Assembly: GCA_021841865.1 (NCBI GenBank)
Contig: JAKCDM010000028.1
Span: 1-32,114 of the forward strand
DNA: 32,114 bases
Source of the DNA: Pseudomonadota bacterium
GTDB lineage: Bacteria > Pseudomonadota > Gammaproteobacteria > Burkholderiales > Burkholderiaceae_C
Direction: 5' to 3'
The notes under the pieces: model-generated
What the model saw: only the letters and a program-made list of their open reading frames with translations
What the model was told of the DNA's origin: nothing
Databases searched by the model: none
Part shown: one piece after another, positions 7,854 through 15,090 of the stretch
Position numbering within the stretch: position 1 is the stretch's first letter
How the letters are laid out: each line of letters starts with the position of its first letter
Program-made: the position numbers and the translations under genes

Positions 7854-8393
7854 ATGAACATCGAGCGCATTCATCATGTGGCGTACCGCTGCAAGGACGC
7901 CAAGGAAACCGTGGAGTGGTACGGCAAGATGCTGCACATGGACTTCGTGCTGGCCATCGCCGAGGACCGGGTGCCGTCGACCAAGGAGCCCGACCCCTAC
8001 ATGCACATCTTCCTGGATGCCGGAGGCGGCAACGTGCTGGCGTTCTTCGAGCTGCCGACCAAGGCGCCGATGGGCCGCGACCCCAACACTCCCGAGTGGG
8101 TGCAACACATCGCGTTCAGGGTCAAGGACCGCGACACGCTGCTGGCCTACAAGGCCCACCTGGAGGCGAACGGCGTGAAGGTGCTTGGAGTGACCGACCA
8201 CGGGGCCTTCCACTCGATCTATTTCTTCGACCCCAACGGGCATCGCCTGGAGCTGGCATGTCCCGACCCGGACGAGGCGAACATGCTCAAGCGCATGGAC
8301 GAGGTGAAGTGGAAGATGCTCGAGGACTGGAGCAAGACCAAGCGGGCTCCGCATCACGCCGACTTCCTGCACAAGCGCGAATTCAGCCAATGA
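7854..8393 (+). CDS. VOC-superfamily protein (glyoxalase/extradiol dioxygenase fold)
   Basis: The protein has 179 residues in two beta-alpha-beta-beta-beta modules. The first (about 4-66) begins IHHVAYRCKDAKETVEWYGK; the second (about 82-138) has WVQHIAFRVKD and ends FDPNGHRLELACP. H8, H85 and E133 are positioned as the His-His-Glu metal triad of this superfamily, so it is probably a metal enzyme. AAGGAG overlaps the MBL stop, and the last four bases (ATGA) overlap the start of fahA, so the three genes are translationally coupled. It could open an aromatic ring, isomerise a ring-cleavage product, or act as a glyoxalase-like lyase; sequence alone does not decide. Confidence 0.85.
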   Translation: MNIERIHHVAYRCKDAKETVEWYGKMLHMDFVLAIAEDRVPSTKEPDPYMHIFLDAGGGNVLAFFELPTKAPMGRDPNTPEWVQHIAFRVKDRDTLLAYKAHLEANGVKVLGVTDHGAFHSIYFFDPNGHRLELACPDPDEANMLKRMDEVKWKMLEDWSKTKRAPHHADFLHKREFSQ

Positions 8394-9748
8394 CCCGCAA
8401 TCCCGCCATCACGTCGGGCGCGCCGGGCGTGCCGTGCGTGCCGGACGACACGCACGATCCCCACGCGCAAAGCTGGGTCGACTCGGCGAACCGCGCCGAC
8501 GCCGATTTCCCGCTGCAGAACCTGCCCTTCGGTCGCTTCACGCAACCCGGCCTCGGCGGCGAGCCGCGGGTGGGAGTGGCCATCGGCGACGAGGTACTGG
8601 ACATGTCACGCGCCGTGCCCGTGCTCGGCGATGGCGGCGGCGATGTGCTGCGCGCGGCGCTGCGGCCGCTCGGCGCCGGCGATCTGGGTGGCTTCATGGC
8701 GCTGGGCCACGACGCCTGGCATGCCGTGCGCGCGGCGCTCAGCCAGGGCTTGCGTGCCGGCAGCGCGCGCCAGCCGGCGCTTGCCGCCTGCCTGCTCGGG
8801 CAGCGCGAGCTTCGCATGGTGCTGCCTTGCCAGATCGGCGACTACACCGATTTCTACACCGGGATCCATCACGCCACTTCGGTGGGTCGGCTGTTCCGCC
8901 CCGACAACCCGCTGATGCCCAACTACAAGTGGGTGCCCATCGGCTACCACGGACGCGCGTCGTCGATCGTGACCAGCGGCGCGCCGGTGCGCCGCCCGCG
9001 CGGCCAGCTTCGCGCGCCCGACCAGGACCCGCGCCTGGCGCCCAGCCAGCGCCTGGACTACGAGCTCGAGATCGGCGCCTACGTGGGCCCGGGCAATGCG
9101 CTGGGCGAGCCGGTGGACATCGCGCGGGCCGAGCAGCACCTGTTCGGCGTGTGCCTGCTCAACGACTGGTCGGCGCGCGACGTCCAGGCCTGGGAATACC
9201 AGCCGCTCGGCCCGTTCCTGTCCAAGAACTTCGCCACCACGGTGTCGCCGTGGGTGGTCACGCTGGAGGCGCTGGCACCGTTCCGCGCGCCGCTGGTGCG
9301 CCCGGCCGGCGATCCGGCGCCGCTGCCCTATCTGCACAGCGCCGGCAACGCAGCCGCCGGCGCCTTCGACCTGCAGCTCGAGGTCTGGCTGCACACGGCG
9401 CGCGCGCGCGACAGCGGCGAGCCGGCGCAGTGCCTGTCGCGTTCCAACTGGGCGCAGGCGGCCTACTGGACGCTGGCCCAGCTGGTCGCCCATCACACCG
9501 TGGGCGGCTGCAACCTGCAGCCTGGCGACCTGCTCGGCACCGGCACGCTGTCGGGGCCGTTGCCGGAGCAGGCCGGTTCGCTGCTCGAACTCGGCCAGGC
9601 AGGCCGACAGCCCGTGGCCGTGGGCGGAGGTGAACAGCGCAGCTTCCTGCTCGACGGCGATACCGTGATCCTGCGCGCCTGGGCCGAGCGCGAAGGCGCC
9701 CGGCGCATCGGCCTCGGCGAATGCCGCGGCACCGTGGTCGCGGCGTAG
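8390..9748 (+). CDS. fahA: Fumarylacetoacetase
   Basis: This 452-residue enzyme hydrolyses fumarylacetoacetate to fumarate and acetoacetate, the last step of the homogentisate route. The family hallmark DYTDFYTGIHHATSVG occurs at 151-166. Comparison with the mouse enzyme gives metal ligands D154, E225, E227 and D259, with catalytic His at 161. The spacing between E225 and D259 matches the known enzyme exactly. RPDNPLMPNYKWVPIGYHGR also matches the family. Residues 1-125 form the N-terminal SH3-like domain. The ATG overlaps the VOC stop codon (ATGA), giving tight coupling. No homogentisate dioxygenase gene is adjacent, which is unusual for a fahA operon. Confidence 0.95.
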   Translation: MTRNPAITSGAPGVPCVPDDTHDPHAQSWVDSANRADADFPLQNLPFGRFTQPGLGGEPRVGVAIGDEVLDMSRAVPVLGDGGGDVLRAALRPLGAGDLGGFMALGHDAWHAVRAALSQGLRAGSARQPALAACLLGQRELRMVLPCQIGDYTDFYTGIHHATSVGRLFRPDNPLMPNYKWVPIGYHGRASSIVTSGAPVRRPRGQLRAPDQDPRLAPSQRLDYELEIGAYVGPGNALGEPVDIARAEQHLFGVCLLNDWSARDVQAWEYQPLGPFLSKNFATTVSPWVVTLEALAPFRAPLVRPAGDPAPLPYLHSAGNAAAGAFDLQLEVWLHTARARDSGEPAQCLSRSNWAQAAYWTLAQLVAHHTVGGCNLQPGDLLGTGTLSGPLPEQAGSLLELGQAGRQPVAVGGGEQRSFLLDGDTVILRAWAEREGARRIGLGECRGTVVAA

Positions 9749-9801
9749 CGCCAGGCCTTGCCGGCGGGCGAGGTGGGGGCGGGGGATTCGTTCACACTTT
9801 C

Positions 9802-10641
9802 TCAGGCGCTCGCCTGCGTCGACGAGGCTCCGAGCCTGCGCGACAGCAACTGCGCGTAGGCGCGCAGGGTCTGCGCCAGCGCGCCATGCGGGTCGGCGTC
9901 GAAGCTCGGCGTCGGGCCGATCAGGGTCAGCGCCAGCACCATCTGCCCGCGCTGGTCGAACACCGGCGCCGACATGGCGCTGATGCCCAGCAGCAGGCCG
10001 TCGACGCTGACGCTGACCCCGCTGGCGCGCACGCCCGCGAGCTCGGCCTCCAGCGCCGCGTCCGGGGCCGCTTCCGCGGACACCGCCGGGGCCGCGGCCT
10101 GCATCACCTCGCGCACCTTGTGGCGCTCGTGGAAGGCCGCGAAGGCCTTGCCGGTGGCGGTGTGGCGCAGGCTGGTGACCGTTCCGGGACGCATGCGCAC
10201 GTGCACGGCGCTCGGCGCCTCCTCGATGCGCACGATGGTCGGGCCGTGATTGCCCCACAGCGCGATCGCCGCGCTGTGCCCGGTGGCCTGCGCCAGATCG
10301 ACCAGCAGCGGTTCGGCCAGGCGCACGGGGTCGTACTGCTGCAGGCTGATCAGCCCGAGCTGCATCGCCAGCGGTCCGAGCCCGTAGCGCCCGGCGGCAT
10401 CCTGCTCGACGAGTCCGAGCTTGCCGAAACTCACCAGGTACGGGTGCGCCTTGCCGGGCGCCATGCCGGCTTCGGCCGCAAGTTCCTTGAGCGCCAGCGC
10501 ACGCCCGCGGTCGGCCAGCGCCAGCAGCAGGCGTCCGCCGACCTCGATGCTCTGGATGCCGCGCTGGCCGCGCGACGAGACGTCTTCGTCGGCTTCGGGT
10601 TTCTGCGTATGCTGATGCATTAGATATTGGCTAAGCTGCAT
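9802..10641 (-). CDS. IclR-family regulator 2
   Basis: This 279-residue regulator has a winged helix domain beginning IQSIEVGGRLLLALADRGRA, followed by an effector domain with GKAFAAFHERHKVREV. It resembles regulator 1 closely over the first 150 residues, so the two are paralogues. It diverges from the FAD monooxygenase gene and is convergent with fahA. The start is uncertain: ATGs at 10641 and 10620 both lack a clear ribosome-binding site, and the winged-helix domain begins only about residue 29 of the longer form. It is likely to govern the monooxygenase-DUF2783-transporter genes and perhaps fahA. The effector is unknown but is expected to be an aromatic acid or its product. Confidence 0.9.
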   Translation of the reverse strand: MQLSQYLMHQHTQKPEADEDVSSRGQRGIQSIEVGGRLLLALADRGRALALKELAAEAGMAPGKAHPYLVSFGKLGLVEQDAAGRYGLGPLAMQLGLISLQQYDPVRLAEPLLVDLAQATGHSAAIALWGNHGPTIVRIEEAPSAVHVRMRPGTVTSLRHTATGKAFAAFHERHKVREVMQAAAPAVSAEAAPDAALEAELAGVRASGVSVSVDGLLLGISAMSAPVFDQRGQMVLALTLIGPTPSFDADPHGALAQTLRAYAQLLSRRLGASSTQASA

Positions 10642-10660
10642 TTGATCAGATCATTTCAAA
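10641..10660. promoter_or_regulatory. Inverted repeats at the IclR-2 start
   Basis: TTTGA at 10641-10645 and TCAAA at 10656-10660 form one symmetric element. Within it, TGATC and GATCA flank a central A (10643-10653). It touches the upstream ATG of IclR 2 and lies in the divergent region shared with the FAD monooxygenase, so it may be an autoregulatory operator. Short arms make chance possible. Confidence 0.35.
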
Positions 10661-10682
10661 GCAATCCTTGGCGTTTGTCCAT

Positions 10683-10710
10683 CCGCGTCGGCCCCTAGGG
10701 GCCGACGCGG
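10683..10710. promoter_or_regulatory. Perfect 28-bp palindrome in the divergent control region
   Basis: CCGCGTCGGCCCCT at 10683-10696 is followed directly by its exact reverse complement to 10710. It lies 39 bases before the FAD monooxygenase start and between two divergent genes. It could be a dimer or tetramer binding site on DNA, or a very stable hairpin (loop CTAG) in the leader RNA. There is no T-run, so a simple terminator is unlikely. Confidence 0.6.
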
Positions 10711-10749
10711 GTGCGAATCCGGGGCGGCAGTGGTTCCGAGGCCTTCGGC

Positions 10750-12429
10750 ATGGCGATTCCCTACACCTATCCGCAGTTCACCCCCCGCGTGCCGTCGCAG
10801 GTCGCGGCGGGCGGCAGCGTGCCCGCGCGCGCCGCGCTGGTGATCGTCGGCGCCGGCCCGATCGGGCTGGCCGCGGCCATCGATTGCGCGCAGCAGGGGC
10901 TGCCGGTGCTGCTGCTCGATGACGATTCCACCGTCAGCGTGGGCTCGCGCGGCCTGTGCTACGCCAAGCGCAGCCTGGAGGTGCTCGAGCGCCTGGGGGC
11001 CGGCGACGCGGTGTTGCGCAAGGGCGTGACCTGGAACACCGGACGCGTGTTTCACCGCGAACGCGAGGTCTACAGCTTCGAACTGCTTCCCGAGCCCGGC
11101 CACGAGATGCCCGGCATGGTCAACCTGCAGCAGTACTACCTGGAGCAGTTCCTGGTCGAGCGCGCGCAGCAGTTGCCGGGCATCGAGATGTGCTGGAACA
11201 ACAAGGTGGAGGCCATCGAGCACACCAGCGACGGCGCGCGCCTGCGCGTGCGCGGCCCGCAAGGCGAATACGAGCTGCTGGCCGACTGGGTGATCGCCGC
11301 CGACGGCGCGCGCAGCCCGCTGCGCAAGATGCTCGGCCTGGACGCCGAGGGCAAGGTGTTCAACGATCGTTTCCTGATCGCCGATGTGTCGATGCACGCG
11401 CAGTTTCCCGCCGAGCGCTGGTTCTGGTTCGACCCGCCTTTCCACCCGGGGCAATCGGTGCTGCTGCACCGCCAGGCCGACGATGTCTGGCGCATCGACT
11501 TCCAGCTCGGCGCGGCAGCCGACCCGGAAGCCGAGCGCCAGCCCGAGCGCGTGATCCCGCGCATTCGCGCGATGCTCGACCACCAGGGCTACCGCGACGT
11601 GCGCTTCGACCTGGAGTGGGTCAGCGTGTACACCTTCCAGTGCCGGCGCATGCGCAGTTTCCGGGCCGGACACGTGCTGTTCGCCGGCGATGCGGCGCAC
11701 CAGGTTTCGCCGTTCGGCGCTCGCGGCGCCAACTCCGGGCTGCAGGACGTCGACAACCTGGTGTGGAAGCTCGCGCTGGTCATCAACGGCCAGGCCCCGC
11801 AATCCCTGCTCGACAGCTACGACGCCGAGCGTGGAGCGGCGGCCGACGACAACATCGGCAATTCCACGCGCTCCACCGATTTCATCACCCCGAAGACCGA
11901 CGCCGCGCGGCGTTACCGCGAAGCCACGCTGCAGCTGGCCTCGCATCACGGCTTCGCGCAGGCCCTGGTGAACTCGGGGCGACTGTCGACTCCGACCCAC
12001 CTGTGGTCGTCGAGCCTGAACACCGCCGATCGCGAAGCGTTCTGCTGTGTCGTGCGCCCGGGCTCGCCGCTGGAGGACGCGCCCGTCGAATGCGAAGGCC
12101 GTCCCGACTGGCTGTTGCGCCATACGGGCGACGGGTTCTGCCTGTTGTTGTTCACCGACCGCGCCGAGTCGCTGCGCGAGAGCCTGGAAGCCTTGCGCGA
12201 ACTCGGCGAAGCCGGCCCGCCGGTGCGTATCGTGGTGCTGGCCGAGCAGCCCGGGCGCCTGGACCAGGCGCAGGTGCTGCACGACGTGCAGCACCTGGCG
12301 GCCGAGCGCTGCGATGCCCAGGAAGGAACGGCCTACCTGATCCGTCCCGACCAGCACATCGCCGCGCGCTGGCGGCGCGCGGACGCAGCGTCGGTGCGCG
12401 CGGCGCTGGCCCGCGCGACCGGTCACTGA
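10750..12429 (+). CDS. Class A FAD-dependent aromatic monooxygenase
   Basis: This 559-residue flavoprotein hydroxylates a phenolic ring using NAD(P)H and O2. It has all three class A signatures: GAGPIG at 34-39 binding the FAD ADP, the DG motif AADGARSPLRK at 184-193, and the GD motif LFAGDAAHQVSPFGARGANS from about 310. The C-terminal 130 residues (to AYLIRPDQHIAARW) form the thioredoxin-like domain typical of the MhpA/phenol hydroxylase branch. GAGG at 10738-10741 supports this ATG; a longer frame from 10711 has no family sequence. Substrate is not readable; a hydroxyphenyl-acid that gives a para-diol (homogentisate- or gentisate-like) would fit FahA. The DUF2783 gene follows after 41 bases. 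Confidence 0.9.
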   Translation: MAIPYTYPQFTPRVPSQVAAGGSVPARAALVIVGAGPIGLAAAIDCAQQGLPVLLLDDDSTVSVGSRGLCYAKRSLEVLERLGAGDAVLRKGVTWNTGRVFHREREVYSFELLPEPGHEMPGMVNLQQYYLEQFLVERAQQLPGIEMCWNNKVEAIEHTSDGARLRVRGPQGEYELLADWVIAADGARSPLRKMLGLDAEGKVFNDRFLIADVSMHAQFPAERWFWFDPPFHPGQSVLLHRQADDVWRIDFQLGAAADPEAERQPERVIPRIRAMLDHQGYRDVRFDLEWVSVYTFQCRRMRSFRAGHVLFAGDAAHQVSPFGARGANSGLQDVDNLVWKLALVINGQAPQSLLDSYDAERGAAADDNIGNSTRSTDFITPKTDAARRYREATLQLASHHGFAQALVNSGRLSTPTHLWSSSLNTADREAFCCVVRPGSPLEDAPVECEGRPDWLLRHTGDGFCLLLFTDRAESLRESLEALRELGEAGPPVRIVVLAEQPGRLDQAQVLHDVQHLAAERCDAQEGTAYLIRPDQHIAARWRRADAASVRAALARATGH

Positions 12430-12470
12430 TCGAACCCCCGTCCGCCGCAACCCGCGCCGCCGAACCCGCC

Positions 12471-12692
12471 ATGGAACTCGTGCTCGACCCCAATATTCAC
12501 GACCCGGACGCTCCCAGTCCCTACGCGCATGTCGCGGCCGATGCCTTCTACGCCGAGCTGCTCGCGGCGCACGAGGGCCTCGACGCGCAGGCCTCGGCGC
12601 TGCTCGACGCGCGGCTGGTACTCTTGCTCGCCAACCAGGTGGGGGACCTGCGGGTTCTGCGTCAGGCGCTGAGCCTGGCGAGCCAGGCCTGA
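12471..12692 (+). CDS. Small DUF2783-type protein
   Basis: This 73-residue acidic protein begins MELVLDPNIHDPDAPSPYAH and is mostly helical after residue 22 (VAADAFYAELLAAHEGLDAQ and on). It has no signal peptide or membrane span. Small proteins of this kind, annotated DUF2783, are found next to FAD-dependent aromatic monooxygenases, as here. I recall no established function. It might be an accessory subunit or stabiliser of the monooxygenase, but that rests on position only. It starts 41 bases after the monooxygenase stop and ends about 107 bases before the transporter binding-protein gene. Confidence 0.75.
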   Translation: MELVLDPNIHDPDAPSPYAHVAADAFYAELLAAHEGLDAQASALLDARLVLLLANQVGDLRVLRQALSLASQA

Positions 12693-12715
12693 GCGCTGCG
12701 CCACGACCCATGCGT

Positions 12716-12735
12716 CGCATGCCGCAGGGCATGCG
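12716..12735. promoter_or_regulatory. Inverted repeat before the transporter genes
   Basis: CGCATGCC at 12716-12723 and GGCATGCG at 12728-12735 form perfect 8-base arms around GCAG. It lies between the DUF2783 stop and the binding-protein start. It could be a hairpin that tunes read-through or an operator for an internal promoter; no T-run follows. Confidence 0.45.
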
Positions 12736-12799
12736 CACCGATCGTTCACCCCGAGCGCGTGTTCCGGCGCCGGGAATTTCACCCAGGAGGAGACCAGGA

Positions 12800-13951
12800 A
12801 TGAAAAGCGTTCATCTCATGCTCGCCGCGGCTGTCGGCATGGCTTGCGCCGCCAGCGCGCACGCCGACATCAAGGTCGGCGTGGTGCTGTCGCAGACCGG
12901 GCCGGCCGCGTCGCTCGGCATCCCGGAAAAAAAGACCGTCGAGCTCTACCCCAGGCAGATCGGTGGTCAGAAGATCGACTACGTGTTCATGGATGACGCT
13001 TCCGACCCGACCGCCGCGGTGAAGGCGACCAAGAAGCTGGTCGACGACGACAAGGTCGACGTGGTCATCGGCTCGTCGATCACGCCGAACTCGATGGCGA
13101 TGCTCGACGTGATCGGTGGCGCGAAGACGCCCAACATCTCGCTGGCCGCCGGACGCCCGATCGTGTACCCGGTGGAGGGCAATCGCGTGTGGGCCTTCAA
13201 CACCCCGCAGACCACCGGGCTGATGGCACGCGCCATCGTCAAGAACCTGGTCCAGAACAAGATCGGGAGCGTGGCGTTCATCGGTTTCGACGATGCCTAC
13301 GGCGAGGACTGGTGGAAGAACTTCTCCGCCGACGCCAAGGCGCAAGGCATCAAGGTGGTGGCCAGCGAGCGCTACAACCGCACCGCCACGTCGGTGACCG
13401 GTCAGATCCTGCATATCCTCGGCGCGCATCCGCAGGCCGTGCTGATCGCCGCGTCGGGAACCCCGGCCGCGCTGCCCGAGCGCGAGCTCAAGAAGGTCGG
13501 CTACAAGGGCCAGATCTACCAGACCCACGGCGTGGCCAACCCCGACTTCCTGCGCGTTTGCGGCGCCGACTGCAACGGCACCATCCTGCCGGTGTCGCCG
13601 GGCGTGGTCGCCGCGCAGCTGCCGCAGTCGGCTCCCAACAAGGCCCCGGCGATGGCCTACGCCAAGGCCTACGAGAGCGCCTACGGCAAGGATTCGCTGT
13701 CCCAGTTCAGCGCCAACGCGTGGGACGCTGGCGTGCTGCTCGAGCATGCGATTCCGGTCGCGCTGCAACATGCCAAGCCCGCCGATACCGTGGCCTTCCG
13801 TGCCGCGCTGCGCGACGCGCTGGAGGGGCTGAAGGACGTTGCGGGCGCCGACGGCATCTACTCGATGAGCAAGACCGACCACAACGGTCTCGACGACCGG
13901 GCCGTCGCGATGGTGCGCATCGAGAACGGCACCTGGCAACTGCTGAAGTAA
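12800..13951 (+). CDS. ABC transporter periplasmic binding protein (branched-chain/aromatic type)
   Basis: This 383-residue protein belongs to the type I periplasmic binding family used by Liv-type importers. Residues 1-22 are a signal peptide cleaved after SAHA, and the mature protein starts DIKVGVVLSQTGPAASLGIP. A conserved SDPTAAVKATKKLV segment and the hinge region (VGYKGQIYQTHGVANPDFLR) match the family. AGGAGGAG at 12785-12792, seven bases before the ATG, is the strongest ribosome-binding site in the region, fitting the high level needed for a binding protein. Linked to an aromatic monooxygenase, it more likely binds an aromatic acid than leucine; this is inference. Confidence 0.92.
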   Translation: MKSVHLMLAAAVGMACAASAHADIKVGVVLSQTGPAASLGIPEKKTVELYPRQIGGQKIDYVFMDDASDPTAAVKATKKLVDDDKVDVVIGSSITPNSMAMLDVIGGAKTPNISLAAGRPIVYPVEGNRVWAFNTPQTTGLMARAIVKNLVQNKIGSVAFIGFDDAYGEDWWKNFSADAKAQGIKVVASERYNRTATSVTGQILHILGAHPQAVLIAASGTPAALPERELKKVGYKGQIYQTHGVANPDFLRVCGADCNGTILPVSPGVVAAQLPQSAPNKAPAMAYAKAYESAYGKDSLSQFSANAWDAGVLLEHAIPVALQHAKPADTVAFRAALRDALEGLKDVAGADGIYSMSKTDHNGLDDRAVAMVRIENGTWQLLK

Positions 13952-13978
13952 GCTGGGCTTGCCCCCGGGCGCCTGGGC

Positions 13979-14009
13979 ACGGTCGGCTCCGGGGGGCCTT
14001 CCCGACCGT
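13979..14009 (+). terminator. Hairpin after the binding-protein gene
   Basis: ACGGTCGG at 13979-13986 and CCGACCGT at 14002-14009 are perfect 8-base arms around a 15-base loop, in the gap between the binding-protein and livH genes. No T-run follows. Such intercistronic hairpins often reduce read-through or protect the upstream mRNA, giving more binding protein than permease. Confidence 0.5.
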
Positions 14010-14046
14010 CGCCGAACTGCGTTTGTTTCTCAAGACCACGTCGATC

Positions 14047-15090
14047 ATGGATTTCGGCATAGCGCTGTACCTCGGGCAAAGCGGACTGACCCTGGGGGCG
14101 ATCTACGCGCTGCTGGCGCTGGCACTGGTGCTGGTGTTCGCGGTGACGCGGGTGATCTTCATCCCGCAGGGTGAGATCATGACCTTCGGCGCGCTCAGCC
14201 TGGTGGGCATTCACGCCGGGCATGCGCCGCAGGTGGTGTGGCTGGTGCTGGTGCTGGGCGTGCTGGCCAGCGCGGCCGACGCGGCGCAGGCGTGGCGGCG
14301 CGGGGCGGGGCATGCGCTGCGCATGGTGCTGGGGCACCTGGGGGTTCCGCTGCTCGGGCTGGCGGCGTGCCTGCTGCTGCCGCTGGGCAAGCTGCCCTAT
14401 GCGCTGCAGATCGTCGTGGCGCTGCTCGTGACGGTGCCGCTGGGACCGTTGCTGTACCGGCTGGTGTACCAGCCGGTGGCGCAGGCCTCGGTGCTGACGC
14501 TGCTGCTGCTGTCGGTTGCGCTGCACCTGGCGCTGACCAGCCTGGGGCTGTACTTTTTCGGGCCGGAGGGCTCGCGGCTGCCGGCGTTCAGCGACGGCAG
14601 CTTCCAGCTGGCGGGCATGCCGGTGGACGCGCAGACGCTGTGGATCATCGCGCTGTCGGCGGTGCTGGTGGTGGCGCTGTTCGGCTTCTTCAACTACACG
14701 CTGTGGGGCAAGGCGCTGCGTGCCACCGCGGTCAGCCGCACGGGGGCGCAGCTGATGGGCATCTCGCCGGCGTTCGCGGGCAGGACGGCGTTCGCGCTGG
14801 CGGCGCTGATCGGGGCGCTGTCGGGCATGTTCATCGCGTCGACCACGATCATCTACTACGACTCGGGGTTCGTGATCGGCCTGAAGGGGTTCGTGGCGGC
14901 GATCATCGGGGGGCTGTCGAGCTACCCGCTGGCGGCGGCGGGGTCGATTTTCGTGGGGCTGGTGGAGTCGTTCTCGTCGTTCTGGGCCAGCGCGTACAAG
15001 GACGTGATCGTGTTCTCGCTGATCGTGCCGGTGCTGCTGTGGCGCTCGCTGGCGCACGGCTCCGGGGTGCACCAGGAGGACGAGGAATGA
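14047..15090 (+). CDS. livH: ABC transporter permease, LivH type
   Basis: This 347-residue inner-membrane permease begins MDFGIALYLGQSGLTLGAIY and ends with the family's conserved region around KGFVAAIIGGLSSYPLAAAG. It has about eight to nine hydrophobic segments. It is longer than usual LivH (about 300) because residues 75-125 carry an extra hydrophobic stretch (AWRRGAGHALRMVLGHLGVP onward). The start is placed at 14047 by alignment with the family; no strong ribosome-binding site is seen. Its stop overlaps the next gene's ATG (ATGA at 15087-15090). From about 14200 onward GGG and GTG codons are markedly more common than in the preceding genes. Confidence 0.92.
   Translation: MDFGIALYLGQSGLTLGAIYALLALALVLVFAVTRVIFIPQGEIMTFGALSLVGIHAGHAPQVVWLVLVLGVLASAADAAQAWRRGAGHALRMVLGHLGVPLLGLAACLLLPLGKLPYALQIVVALLVTVPLGPLLYRLVYQPVAQASVLTLLLLSVALHLALTSLGLYFFGPEGSRLPAFSDGSFQLAGMPVDAQTLWIIALSAVLVVALFGFFNYTLWGKALRATAVSRTGAQLMGISPAFAGRTAFALAALIGALSGMFIASTTIIYYDSGFVIGLKGFVAAIIGGLSSYPLAAAGSIFVGLVESFSSFWASAYKDVIVFSLIVPVLLWRSLAHGSGVHQEDEE

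Noticed and set aside
4406-7870. Minus-strand open frame of over 1100 codons
   Set aside because: It is the antisense shadow of the glycosyltransferase, IclR and MBL genes in high-GC DNA, with Arg/Ala/Gln/His-rich sequence and no domain.
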